A stretch of DNA of 13,227 nucleotides, from positions 1 to 13,227 of the forward strand of contig JAFUQW010000027.1 in the NCBI GenBank assembly GCA_017472115.1, written 5' to 3'. Shown in pieces: positions 1-7,600 of the stretch. Under the pieces are notes generated by a model. It was not told the DNA's origin and did no database searches. It was given only the letters and a program-made list of their open reading frames with translations. The DNA is from Bacteroidales bacterium (GTDB taxonomy: Bacteria > Bacteroidota > Bacteroidia > Bacteroidales > UBA932). Within the stretch, counting starts at the first letter, position 1, and every line of letters starts with the position of its first letter. The position numbers and the translations under genes were made by a program.

Positions 1-242
1 CTGCAGAGAAGAAGTCTGCGATAGAGGATGCCAAGAACAAGCTCCAGGAGGCTGTGAAGGCGCAGAACCTTGCAGACATCGACAAATACAACGCTGAGCT
101 CGAGGCAGCATGGCATGCAGCTTCAGAGGATATGGCGAAGGCTGCACAGGCAGGTCCTCAGCCAGGCGCACAGGGTCCGTTCCAGGGCGGTCAGGCAGGT
201 CCGCAGGGTGGCGCTGACGACCAGGGCGTTGACGAGCAGTAA
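1..242 (+). CDS. dnaK: DnaK (Hsp70 chaperone), C-terminal 79 residues only
   Basis: The reading frame is open from the left edge (first full codon at position 3) to a TAA at 240-242. The first ~48 residues are a charged, Lys/Glu/Ala-rich helical stretch of the kind that forms the lid (helical subdomain) of bacterial DnaK. The rest is a Gly/Gln/Pro/Ala-rich disordered tail. DnaK is the cytosolic ATP-dependent Hsp70 that binds exposed hydrophobic peptides and works with DnaJ and GrpE. The ATPase and substrate-binding domains lie outside the window. The tail ends in GVDEQ, a diverged form of the acidic DnaK C-terminus. It contains an in-frame 15-bp near-duplication (147-161 and 192-206, one mismatch, 45 bp apart), which suggests recent tail expansion. 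The family call rests on lid and tail character only, so another Hsp70 paralogue is possible. Confidence 0.85.
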   Translation, partial: AEKKSAIEDAKNKLQEAVKAQNLADIDKYNAELEAAWHAASEDMAKAAQAGPQPGAQGPFQGGQAGPQGGADDQGVDEQ

Positions 243-277
243 TCTCTCAGTCAACTTCTGATTGACATTATATACCG

Positions 278-316
278 GCAGTGCCGCACCATTTCTGGTG
301 CGGCACTGCTTTTTTT
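278..316 (+). terminator. Intrinsic terminator of dnaK
   Basis: A perfect 13-bp stem (278-290 paired with 297-309) with a 6-nt loop (ATTTCT) is followed at once by seven T residues (310-316). It lies 35 bp after the dnaK stop. There is no T-run on the other side of the stem in the minus direction, so it should act for dnaK only and not for the convergent cupin gene. Confidence 0.93.
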
Positions 317-446
317 GTTCGGAATGATCAAAGTGTGTCCGTTATCTATTTGACAACCAATTACTTAAGCCCGTAAGGGGTACCGATTTTAGGGAGGGGA
401 TAAAGATGTAAGTTATTGAATTAGAGCGAATTCCCCGCCACAGGCA

Positions 447-797
447 TCATTGTTTCGGTACAACGGCGTAGAAGAGAAGGTCGCCTTCGTCTGCGGTGTT
501 CTGCAGACTGTGCGAATATCCCTTCGGACAATAGAGACAATCCCCTGCCGATACTGGCGACACAGTCTCAGTCTCTGCGCCCGGCTCCTTTTCGACTATG
601 GTTCCTCTGCCTTCAAGGATGAAGATCACCTCACAGCTGTCATCATGCGTATGCATTCCGATTGTTGCCCCCGGAATCAGTCGTCCCTTGAATATCCTGT
701 TCGTTCCGTCAAAGAACATGTTGGCGGCAAACTCTTTCTCACCGCCCTTGAAGTTCGGAAGCACTGTCACTCCCATCTCATTGAAATCCAGTATCAT
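447..797 (-). CDS. Small single-domain cupin protein
   Basis: A 116-residue cytosolic protein with no signal peptide. Both conserved cupin motifs fit exactly. Motif 1 runs from G43 through H49, H51 and E56 to G63, and motif 2 from G85 through P91, G93 and H96 to N100. H49, H51, E56 and H96 are therefore the predicted metal ligands of a beta-barrel metal site. Size matches one-domain cupins, a family that includes isomerases, dioxygenases and sugar- or ligand-binding regulators. Substrate cannot be told from sequence. The ATG at 795-797 has no Shine-Dalgarno but an A-rich stretch before it, normal for Bacteroidetes. The gene is convergent with dnaK, and no terminator of its own was seen. It lies 383 bp downstream of the TonB receptor on the same strand, but the hairpin and promoter between them argue for a separate transcript. 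Confidence 0.85.
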   Translation of the reverse strand: MILDFNEMGVTVLPNFKGGEKEFAANMFFDGTNRIFKGRLIPGATIGMHTHDDSCEVIFILEGRGTIVEKEPGAETETVSPVSAGDCLYCPKGYSHSLQNTADEGDLLFYAVVPKQ

Positions 798-901
798 ATC
801 GTTTATTTTTAATTATTCCGCTTGCCCGTGCAGTGATTCATAATATTTTGTCAAAAGCCGTTTCGGTCTTCATATCGCCACACGACCTTATGTCCTGCCT
901 G

Positions 902-909
902 CAAATATA
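902..909 (-). promoter_or_regulatory. Candidate -7 element for the cupin gene
   Basis: On the minus strand this reads TATATTTG, a full match to the Bacteroidetes -7 consensus TAnnTTTG. No clear TTTG-like -33 element sits 19-21 bp upstream. Transcription from here would give a leader of roughly 100 nt before the cupin ATG. Confidence 0.45.
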
Positions 910-980
910 CTACATAGTTGCAGATTTAAATCAGGCAGCCGGACAATCTTTGACCATACGACTTCATAGGCTGCCGTATT

Positions 981-1108
981 TCCACCGGAAAGGGCATTCC
1001 CGTGGAAAAGTCAGGGTTCGGATGGGGCTTCTCCATGAAATGGTGCCTTCCTATGGACAAAGTCGTCATTAGATGTGGTTTTTCCACCGGAAGGCCGGTT
1101 TTCATGGA
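981..1108. repeat. Three 26-nt dyad repeats with exact 51-bp period
   Basis: Three diverged copies lie at 981-1006, 1032-1057 and 1083-1108, each 26 nt and each starting 51 bp after the last, so each spacer is 25 bp. All begin TCCA and end TGGA, with related interior: the first and third begin TCCACCGGAA, the second begins TCCATGAAAT. The first copy is a near-perfect dyad: 5-bp outer arms (TCCAC/GTGGA), a C/C mismatch, then GGAA/TTCC. The spacers are also partly alike (both contain AAAGTC near their left end), so the unit is probably a diverged 51-bp tandem repeat. It sits between the cupin promoter candidate and the hairpin behind the TonB receptor. The rest of this 383-bp intergenic region (798-1180) holds only those two elements. 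No coding content is convincing here. Confidence 0.75.
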
Positions 1109-1118
1109 ATAGTGCGGT

Positions 1119-1162
1119 CAGACAAAATCAGACACCTCGAAAAGAGATGTCTGATTTGTCTG
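1119..1162 (-). terminator. Long hairpin downstream of the TonB receptor
   Basis: An inverted repeat pairs 1119-1138 with 1144-1162 around a 5-nt loop. On the minus strand it forms a stem of about 19 bp with one U bulge and one U-G wobble, beginning 18 nt after the receptor stop codon. Neither side carries a T-run, so it is not a textbook intrinsic terminator. It may end transcription weakly, protect the mRNA 3' end, or act with the neighbouring repeats. Confidence 0.6.
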
Positions 1163-1180
1163 TCCATATAAGGGAGTCAT

Positions 1181-3466
1181 TTAGTAACTGAGCTTGACGC
1201 CGAGGTAGAAGGCACGAGGGGACGCCGGGCCGTAGATGTAGCCGGAGTCGCGGTCAGGGCCCTGGTCGAAGTCATTCTGGAAGGCGTTGAAGAGGTTCTG
1301 CACGCCGGCGTTGATCTGAAGCTTGATGTTGTTGTAGAGCTTGAAGTCGTACGAAGCCTTGAAGTTCATGTCGAAGAAGCCCGTGGTCTTTTCAGTGCGG
1401 TTGGCATCGATCCATCCTGCATGGTGCTCGACGAGCATCGATCCTGTGTAGGTACCGCTGAGAGAGAGCATCAGGTCGCGGAGAGGATTGACGGATGTCA
1501 CGAAATAGCCATAGAAGTCCGGAGTGCGGAACATCGTCGTAACTGCTTCGACATCATCTGCCCATGCATGAGCCTCCTTGTAGTTCGAGCGCTGGAGGGT
1601 GACTCCCGCCTGCAGCTGCCACAGGCTCTTGTATGCTATCTTTCCTTCAAGGTTTCCGCCGAATACGCGGGCTCCGGATTCGTTTCGGCGCTCCTTGATA
1701 AGGACTCCGTTCTCCACTCCGATCTCGGTAAGTGCAAAGACATCCGAAAGGTCTGTGAAGAATCCTTCGAGAAGGAGGTTGCCCTGCCAGTCGCCCCACG
1801 AATGATACATATCGGCAGAAAGGCTGACGCTCTGTGATTTCTCCACGCGAAGGTCATCTGCAAGACGGATCATCGATACGATACCGCCGACATTGTCGAT
1901 ATGGAGGTCTTCGTCAAAGGCCTGAGGTGCACGGAAACCATACGAATAACTTGCTCGGAGATTGATCTTCTCAGTAGGATTGAAACGAAGGTTGGCGCGA
2001 GGACTGAAGATCACGCCGTCGATAAGGTTGTGCTTGTCAAGACGGCCGCCGACGAGGATGCTCCAGCGGGCATTCTTCCACTCGTTCTGGAGATAGGCGC
2101 TACCGATGCGGACCAACTGGTCGGTCACACGGTTGTAGCCCCACATGTTGTCTTCAAGGTGGTCCTGATTGTATTCCACACCTGCCGTGAGGTCGGCCGG
2201 CATGAAGAGACAGTTGTCGAACTTATAGACATACTGGCTGCCGACAACCCATGTAAGGTCCTTTGTCTCACCGTATGCATTCGGGTCCATTCCCGCTCCA
2301 TAATAACTCTCGCGGTTGATATGCTGGAGGGAGCCGAACACATTGAGACGATGATGTTCGTCAGGCGAGAACCAGTCATACTTGAGCGAACCGGTATTGA
2401 TGCTGTGACGCACCTGCTCGGCGATCATCACCTCATGTGGAGGAAGATGAAGCTGGTCACCGCCACGGCGATATTCCTGGAGATGATGATACTCTCCTGT
2501 GACCTTGCTGTAGAGCCCGGTCTTCACGTATCCTCGCATTCCGAGGGTCTGTCCGCTCATTTCCGTGAGTTCCGTGAAGCCGTCCCCGTCATGGTCATAT
2601 CCGTCCTTCTGTCGGTTCTGGCCAAATACGGCGATTCCCATCTTGTTGTCATCTGTCACAAGGGATGCATTCAGAGAAGTGTTGTTGTCGAATGCTGACG
2701 AGCCGTTGATGCTGCTTATTGTGTGCGAAAGCGAAGCTGAGTTGCGTACCGGTTCCTTTGTGATGATATTGATGGTACCGGCAATGGCAGAGGAACCGAA
2801 AAGAGCCGAACCGCCACCTCGCATCACCTCTACCCTATCCACCATATTGGCCGGTATCTGCTCTATGCCATAGACGCCTGCAAGGGCGCTGAAAATCGGA
2901 CGGGAATCAATAAGTATCTGAGTATAAGGACCGTCAAGACCGTTTATACGCACCTGCTGGTAGCTGCAGTTCTGGCAGTTGTTCTCTACCCTCACTCCGG
3001 GCTGGAATACGAGTCCCTGAGAAAGCGATGTGGCATTTACTCTCTCGTAAGTCTCCATATTCACGACATTGACGAGGGTCGGAGCCATCATTCGTGCCGT
3101 CTCGCTGCGGTTTGCAGACACGACCACTCCGTCGAGCATCACATTGTCTTCCTCCACATAGAAGTTCACTTCCAGAGCCACGCCGTCCTTGAGTGTAATC
3201 TCCTTATATGCAGTCTTATATCCTACTCCGGACACCTGGAGTACGAAATCTCCCTCCGGAAGATGCTCCAGAAAATAATGTCCGCTGTCAGCGGTCGAAG
3301 TACCAACCGTAGTTCCCTTCAGGGATACCACAAGAAATGGCACATGCTCACCTGTATTCTTATCAAGCACATGACCATGAACACTCGCCTCAGTCCTTCT
3401 TCTGTCATCGGCACCCCACACAGAAACCGAAACAAGGAGTGCCATCAATAAAATCAATCTTTTCAT
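1181..3466 (-). CDS. TonB-dependent outer-membrane receptor
   Basis: A 761-residue outer-membrane transporter. Residues 1-19 are a signal peptide (MKRLILLMALLVSVSVWG core). Residues ~28-107 form a carboxypeptidase-regulatory-like Ig domain common in Bacteroidetes receptors. LDGVVVSA (111-118) is a TonB-box-like segment. Residues ~122-237 are the plug, including QVRINGLDG, QILIDSRP and the RVEVMRGGGSALFGSSAI block. The remainder is the 22-strand barrel, ending in Tyr as outer-membrane proteins usually do. The family uses TonB-ExbBD energy to import siderophores, haem, cobalamin or similar scarce ligands. No SusD partner lies beside it, so a SusCD glycan system is unlikely. Unusual points are a CxxC pair in the plug (C164, C167) and an EF-hand-like loop (D291-E302). 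The substrate is unknown. It appears to be monocistronic, with its own promoter at 3499-3530. Confidence 0.93.
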   Translation of the reverse strand: MKRLILLMALLVSVSVWGADDRRRTEASVHGHVLDKNTGEHVPFLVVSLKGTTVGTSTADSGHYFLEHLPEGDFVLQVSGVGYKTAYKEITLKDGVALEVNFYVEEDNVMLDGVVVSANRSETARMMAPTLVNVVNMETYERVNATSLSQGLVFQPGVRVENNCQNCSYQQVRINGLDGPYTQILIDSRPIFSALAGVYGIEQIPANMVDRVEVMRGGGSALFGSSAIAGTINIITKEPVRNSASLSHTISSINGSSAFDNNTSLNASLVTDDNKMGIAVFGQNRQKDGYDHDGDGFTELTEMSGQTLGMRGYVKTGLYSKVTGEYHHLQEYRRGGDQLHLPPHEVMIAEQVRHSINTGSLKYDWFSPDEHHRLNVFGSLQHINRESYYGAGMDPNAYGETKDLTWVVGSQYVYKFDNCLFMPADLTAGVEYNQDHLEDNMWGYNRVTDQLVRIGSAYLQNEWKNARWSILVGGRLDKHNLIDGVIFSPRANLRFNPTEKINLRASYSYGFRAPQAFDEDLHIDNVGGIVSMIRLADDLRVEKSQSVSLSADMYHSWGDWQGNLLLEGFFTDLSDVFALTEIGVENGVLIKERRNESGARVFGGNLEGKIAYKSLWQLQAGVTLQRSNYKEAHAWADDVEAVTTMFRTPDFYGYFVTSVNPLRDLMLSLSGTYTGSMLVEHHAGWIDANRTEKTTGFFDMNFKASYDFKLYNNIKLQINAGVQNLFNAFQNDFDQGPDRDSGYIYGPASPRAFYLGVKLSY

Positions 3467-3498
3467 CTGAATATGCAGTCAATTTAAAATTTCGGGCG

Positions 3499-3530
3499 CA
3501 AAGATACACCCGGAATTTCTTAACGGCAAT
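3499..3530 (-). promoter_or_regulatory. Promoter of the TonB receptor gene
   Basis: The minus strand carries TATCTTTG (3499-3506), a perfect TAnnTTTG -7 element. It is separated by 20 bp from ATTG (3527-3530), three of four matches to the TTTG -33 element. The predicted transcript would start near 3493 and have a leader of about 27 nt. Confidence 0.72.
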
Positions 3531-3546
3531 CACTATTTATAGTGAT
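3529..3546. promoter_or_regulatory. 18-bp palindrome, operator candidate
   Basis: ATCACTATTTATAGTGAT is a perfect 8+8 bp inverted repeat around a TT centre. Its edge overlaps the -33 element of the TonB receptor promoter by 2 bp and the rest extends directly upstream. That position and symmetry suit a dimeric transcription factor acting on the receptor gene. It does not resemble the classical Fur box. The regulator is not identifiable from the window. Confidence 0.55.
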
Positions 3547-3709
3547 GATTGTCTCACCTGTTCTTCAGACACAGCGAAAGGTATTTCTTCAATAAGAAAC
3601 GGTTTAATTTTTTATCATCAAAAATGCCTTGATGTACTTTAGAGACCGCTTATCGCTAAACAGGCCGAAACAGATTAATGAGAATACAGCAGTTTCTAAA
3701 TTAAATCGT

Positions 3710-4492
3710 CTATTCCCAAATTACCTTGATTGAAGACTCGCCCTGAGCACAGCCAAGTCCCTGAAGAAGGACTATCATACTGTCGTCCGGCGCACCTTTG
3801 GAAGGATCATAAGCAATCTTGATGACCCCTTCCTTCAATGGACGCACCGGCTCTGCATAGAACTTCAGACAATCCGGCAGAAGGGATCTGTCGCAGTCGA
3901 ACTTGAGCGACCTGCCGCTTACATTCACGAAACGGATGGTCTCCACAGCAGCCTCCCCTTTTCTGAACCTGATGATGTTCCTGCTGAGATTTATCCCTCC
4001 CATCGATATCGGGTATCGTCCCGACACATCCATCACATTCTGCACGTCTGTTGACAGTTTCAGCACAGCAGCCGGCCCGTTACCTTTTCCGGTATAGACA
4101 TAGATGCTCCTTTCGGACTTTCCTTCCTGACCTTTAGGATTGAAACGCACTGATATTACAGCAGTCTCACCGGGTCTGATGACCTTCCTGTCGCAAATTG
4201 CAAAAAGACACGAGCATGTGGTTAACACACTCTCTATCTTCACCTTCCGGAAACTTCTGTTGGAAAATTCGAACCTGTATGTTTCAGGGGCATCACTCCC
4301 GTTCATAAGATCTGCAACGATATGCTTCGTCTGGAAATCAAGGACTGCCGAGTCCGGAGCAAATATCCTGTCAAAGAAAGAACGGTCTTGCGCCTGCCTT
4401 GAAGACACAGATACCGATGCCTGAGCATATGCTGAGACCGTCATGGCCAAGACACCGAGAACAGTAAAAAACAGTCTAAAACAATTTTTCAT
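3710..4492 (-). CDS. Secreted DUF1573-type protein
   Basis: A 260-residue exported protein. Residues 1-23 are a type I signal peptide (cleavage likely after SAYA, before Q24). The first DUF1573-type Ig-like module spans about 50-150: an alternating beta pattern (YRFEFSNRS), the cysteine knot region TTCSC (91-95) and IRPGETAVISVRFNP. The family usually has TCGCT at that point, so C93 and C95 are in place with a Ser between. A second Ig-like module seems to cover about 165-260 (RFVNVSGRSLKF and a late C248). DUF1573 proteins are common in Bacteroidetes envelopes and resemble ASH-type adhesion or assembly modules; their role is not settled. The gene lies alone: 176 bp behind the DUF4906 lipoprotein gene and 243 bp before the receptor gene. 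No terminator with a T-run was found after it. Confidence 0.83.
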   Translation of the reverse strand: MKNCFRLFFTVLGVLAMTVSAYAQASVSVSSRQAQDRSFFDRIFAPDSAVLDFQTKHIVADLMNGSDAPETYRFEFSNRSFRKVKIESVLTTCSCLFAICDRKVIRPGETAVISVRFNPKGQEGKSERSIYVYTGKGNGPAAVLKLSTDVQNVMDVSGRYPISMGGINLSRNIIRFRKGEAAVETIRFVNVSGRSLKFDCDRSLLPDCLKFYAEPVRPLKEGVIKIAYDPSKGAPDDSMIVLLQGLGCAQGESSIKVIWE

Positions 4493-4526
4493 CTGTATGA
4501 TTTAAGTATATTGTTTCAAAATTTTG

Positions 4527-4534
4527 TAAAGATA
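4527..4534 (-). promoter_or_regulatory. Weak -7-like element before the DUF1573 gene
   Basis: The minus strand reads TATCTTTA, one mismatch from TAnnTTTG, and would give a leader of about 30 nt. No -33 match is visible at the right distance. It is the best candidate in the 176-bp gap, but weak. Confidence 0.28.
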
Positions 4535-4618
4535 CTCATAAAAAACACTCATACCTTCATATTAAGGTACGAATCCGCAAATTTTTGTTCTTTGCAAAAT
4601 GATATTGACGATATGAAA

Positions 4619-4649
4619 GATGGGCGGCAACCGTCACGGCCCGCCCATC
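4619..4649 (-). terminator. Hairpin terminator of the lipoprotein operon
   Basis: A perfect 9-bp G/C-rich stem (4619-4627 with 4641-4649) with a 13-nt loop that can itself form a 4-bp CCGT/ACGG stem. It starts 19 nt after the stop codon of the 1026-residue lipoprotein gene. On the minus strand it is followed only by TTTCATAT, so the T-tract is short and termination may be partial, allowing some read-through into the DUF1573 gene. Confidence 0.6.
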
Positions 4650-4668
4650 GCATTGCAGATAAATATGA

Positions 4669-7600
4669 TCAAAGCAGATTGATCCAACCTCCGGTTGCGG
4701 GAACGATCTCCTCCAAGAAATGAATGACATGATACCCGTTCCCTTCATCATCAAGGTATTCAGGATGGCCGGATGGAGCAAAAAAGTACGGTGCATTACG
4801 TTCCACCTTATTCAATTGAGAATCCGAATCCAAATTCAAGTCATGGACATCCACACATGGAGCAAAGATATGGTTCGCCACATCATTCTCAGTCAATCCG
4901 AGGAAATATTTTAGGAAATCCCTTTCTGTCAGAGCGGTATCATAAGTCTGCATCCTTAAGGCCCTGTACAGCATCACGCCGATTCCTCTCCTTTTTCCAG
5001 ATCCTTCGCCTCCGACAAAAACCCTGTCTCCGCCATCGCCATTGACCGAATACAGAAGTCTTGTATTCGCATCCGCATAACCGTCCGCAACGGAAGGCTG
5101 CAGCATTGTGATTGCATCAAAGACATTGCTTCCCGTCTTTGCATATTTCAGAAGGCAATCATACAGATAGACTTTGCTCACGTCCGTCATGAATTCAGCA
5201 TTTACATCCATATAATAGATCATGTTTCCGGACTGAGGTGAAAACAACATCATTCCTGCAATATCGTTATATACACCGGCAAATGTCGGAACGGATGCAG
5301 CTGCACCTTCAGGCTTATGATTCGACACCTGACTTCCGAATACAGCTCTTGTTCCCAATGCTGTATGCACATACAGGTCTATATATCCGCAGACATGTCC
5401 GATCTTTTCATGGGAATGCCTGTTTTCCACATAAATCATCACATCATGCCTTCCCGCACTATGTGCAAGTCCTGCAGCAACTTCATTTTCAGATATTCTG
5501 AAAGAAGCACCCGTTGCATAGGCATGGTCATCCGGATCATATGAAAGAGAATATACTCCGTTGGAATTGCTGAAACCGCCCTGCCACTCGGGGAGCAGTG
5601 CTACACTCAGACATGATTTGTCGGCATCAGGAACCGGAGCTTCATATTCAAATGAAAGGTTTTTCTTCCGCAATTCACTGAAATAATCTTTCAGAACCGG
5701 CTTCACCCCATCCATGGCAAAGAGCGTATAATCATCAATCCTGCCATAATCACGAGGAGTAACGTCGTCAAAAGGATCGATGATATAAGCCGAAATCGAC
5801 TGCGATCCGGCTCCGGCGCAATTCACAGGCTTGAGAGTCAGCGAATATCCTGCGCCTAAATCTATACATTCATTACCTTCATACAGACGGCTGACCATGA
5901 CTGTCAGATTATCTGAAGTGATGTCTGTAGAGAAATACTCATTGTCCTCGACTACAGGCATCAGGATGTCCCTGAATGCCTCCTCATCAAAACCGGAAAG
6001 TTTCCTGCCTCTTGCATCATAGAATCCGTAATCAAGTTTTACCGGCAGTCCGTCAGGATTCAATGCGACAGATTCGGTAGTGACGTCCAGATAAGGCGTC
6101 CTGACATTCAAAGGTATGTCATATCTCTGTGTTCCGGCCGAATTCTCAAAAACGAGTTCGAAAGTACCGGCCTTCAATGCGACCAGACGGAAAGATGTGT
6201 CATCTATCTGCGTACATGCTATGGCAGACGGATCGGAAACGCTGACTTTCAGCGGCAAAGTTTCGGTCGGAGCGCCTTCGACCCTTACTACCCCATATTG
6301 AGCGACATATGAAGGCACAGATTCCCAATTCAAGGCAAGGTCTCCCAGCTCTGCTATATATATCAGAGATTCATCTGCATGAGAACCGTCCTTCAGAGAT
6401 ATCGTCAAGGGAAAAGACGTACCGGCAACGGCATCCTCCGAAGCTTCGAAAGCAAAACATAAATTTCTGACAGCGCCATGAGACACCTTGAGACTCAAAG
6501 GGTCAAATGAATATCTCAAGCCGGCAGCCGCCATTCCCGCATCATCAAAATAATACATCCATTCGCCCGGACGGGTCTGAGAGTCAGTATCATTCCCCGG
6601 TAATGTACTGTAATGCACGAATACGTCCTTTGAGGTACCGGGATATATCATATAGCTGTCCGCAAGGAACCATAGCGAGCGGTTATCAGTCCAGTCATCT
6701 CCCTTCACGACTTTCCAGTTGTCCATTCCGAAACTGTCCTGAGTAAGATCAAGCGTAACATCATAGCATCCGTTTCTGACCACATTGAAATCAGACATGT
6801 TGTCCGCGCCAAGATAGCAGCGGTACATGATGCTCCCTGAAACGCCTGTACCGACCCCCTCCTTCTTCGCATTCAGTTCTATATAAGTGCATATGCCCGA
6901 ATAATCCCTTCCGTTGATGTCGGATATGTTTTCAGCAGTCTTGGCCATGGGATCCGTATTCATCGGAAGCAGTATCCCCTGCATATTTTCAGGTATATAC
7001 AATACTATGGTCGTATCCTTATGATATCCGGGGCCCGGACCGAAAACAGACGGATCGCTATGTACGCTCCTGTCATTCAGATCGGGGTTGCAGTCAGACT
7101 CACCCAGAATATCGCTTTCGGAAAGTGCCCTGCTGCCGGACTGTGCAAAAGGGAAAAGGCGACCGTTCGCCTGCCTTACATACAAGCTTTCATTGCACAG
7201 ATTGAATGCAAAATCAGATGCCGTATCGGAAAAATCCAAAGAAGTATGCAATATCCTCAGATTGACTTTTGCGAACAGACGCACCAGTCTTATCTCAATC
7301 TGAGATGAGGAAGGAGACACTTTTACGGAAGCACACATAGGAATTCCCAAGGACTCTACTTGCGAATATGACTCCACCATATGACAAATATCACCGACAT
7401 CTTCGGCAAGTGCCGGAAACTCTCCGGTCATATCTCCCATATTAGCCAGGGCAAACACATCGTTGTCACCGCTCCTGCTGACATATAACCTTATATCTGA
7501 CATATCGGTATAATACTGGACATCGACAAGAGTGCCGTTTTCGTCATAGGATGCCAGCGTAAGTCCTGTTATCTTTTCCTCGATGCCACCTTCCGGCAAT

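Noticed and set aside
278..309. Bidirectional terminator for dnaK and the cupin gene
   Set aside because: On the minus strand the stem is followed by CGGTATATAA and no T-run, so it should work only in the dnaK direction.
833..1072. Small plus-strand gene across the intergenic repeats
   Set aside because: The 79-codon frame runs through the minus-strand promoter match and the 51-bp repeats, shows no conserved motif and has no translation signals.
981..1108. CRISPR array
   Set aside because: The 26-nt units with 25-bp spacers suggest one at first glance, but the units diverge strongly from each other, the spacers resemble one another, there are only three units and no cas gene is present.
1901..2698. 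A 265-codon open frame on the plus strand opposite the TonB receptor gene
   Set aside because: It lies wholly antisense to a well-supported receptor gene, has no start signals or recognisable domain, and reflects the codon bias of the opposite strand.
3529..3546. Fur box
   Set aside because: The palindrome lacks the GATAAT-type hexamer pattern of Fur sites, so an iron-response claim is not supported.
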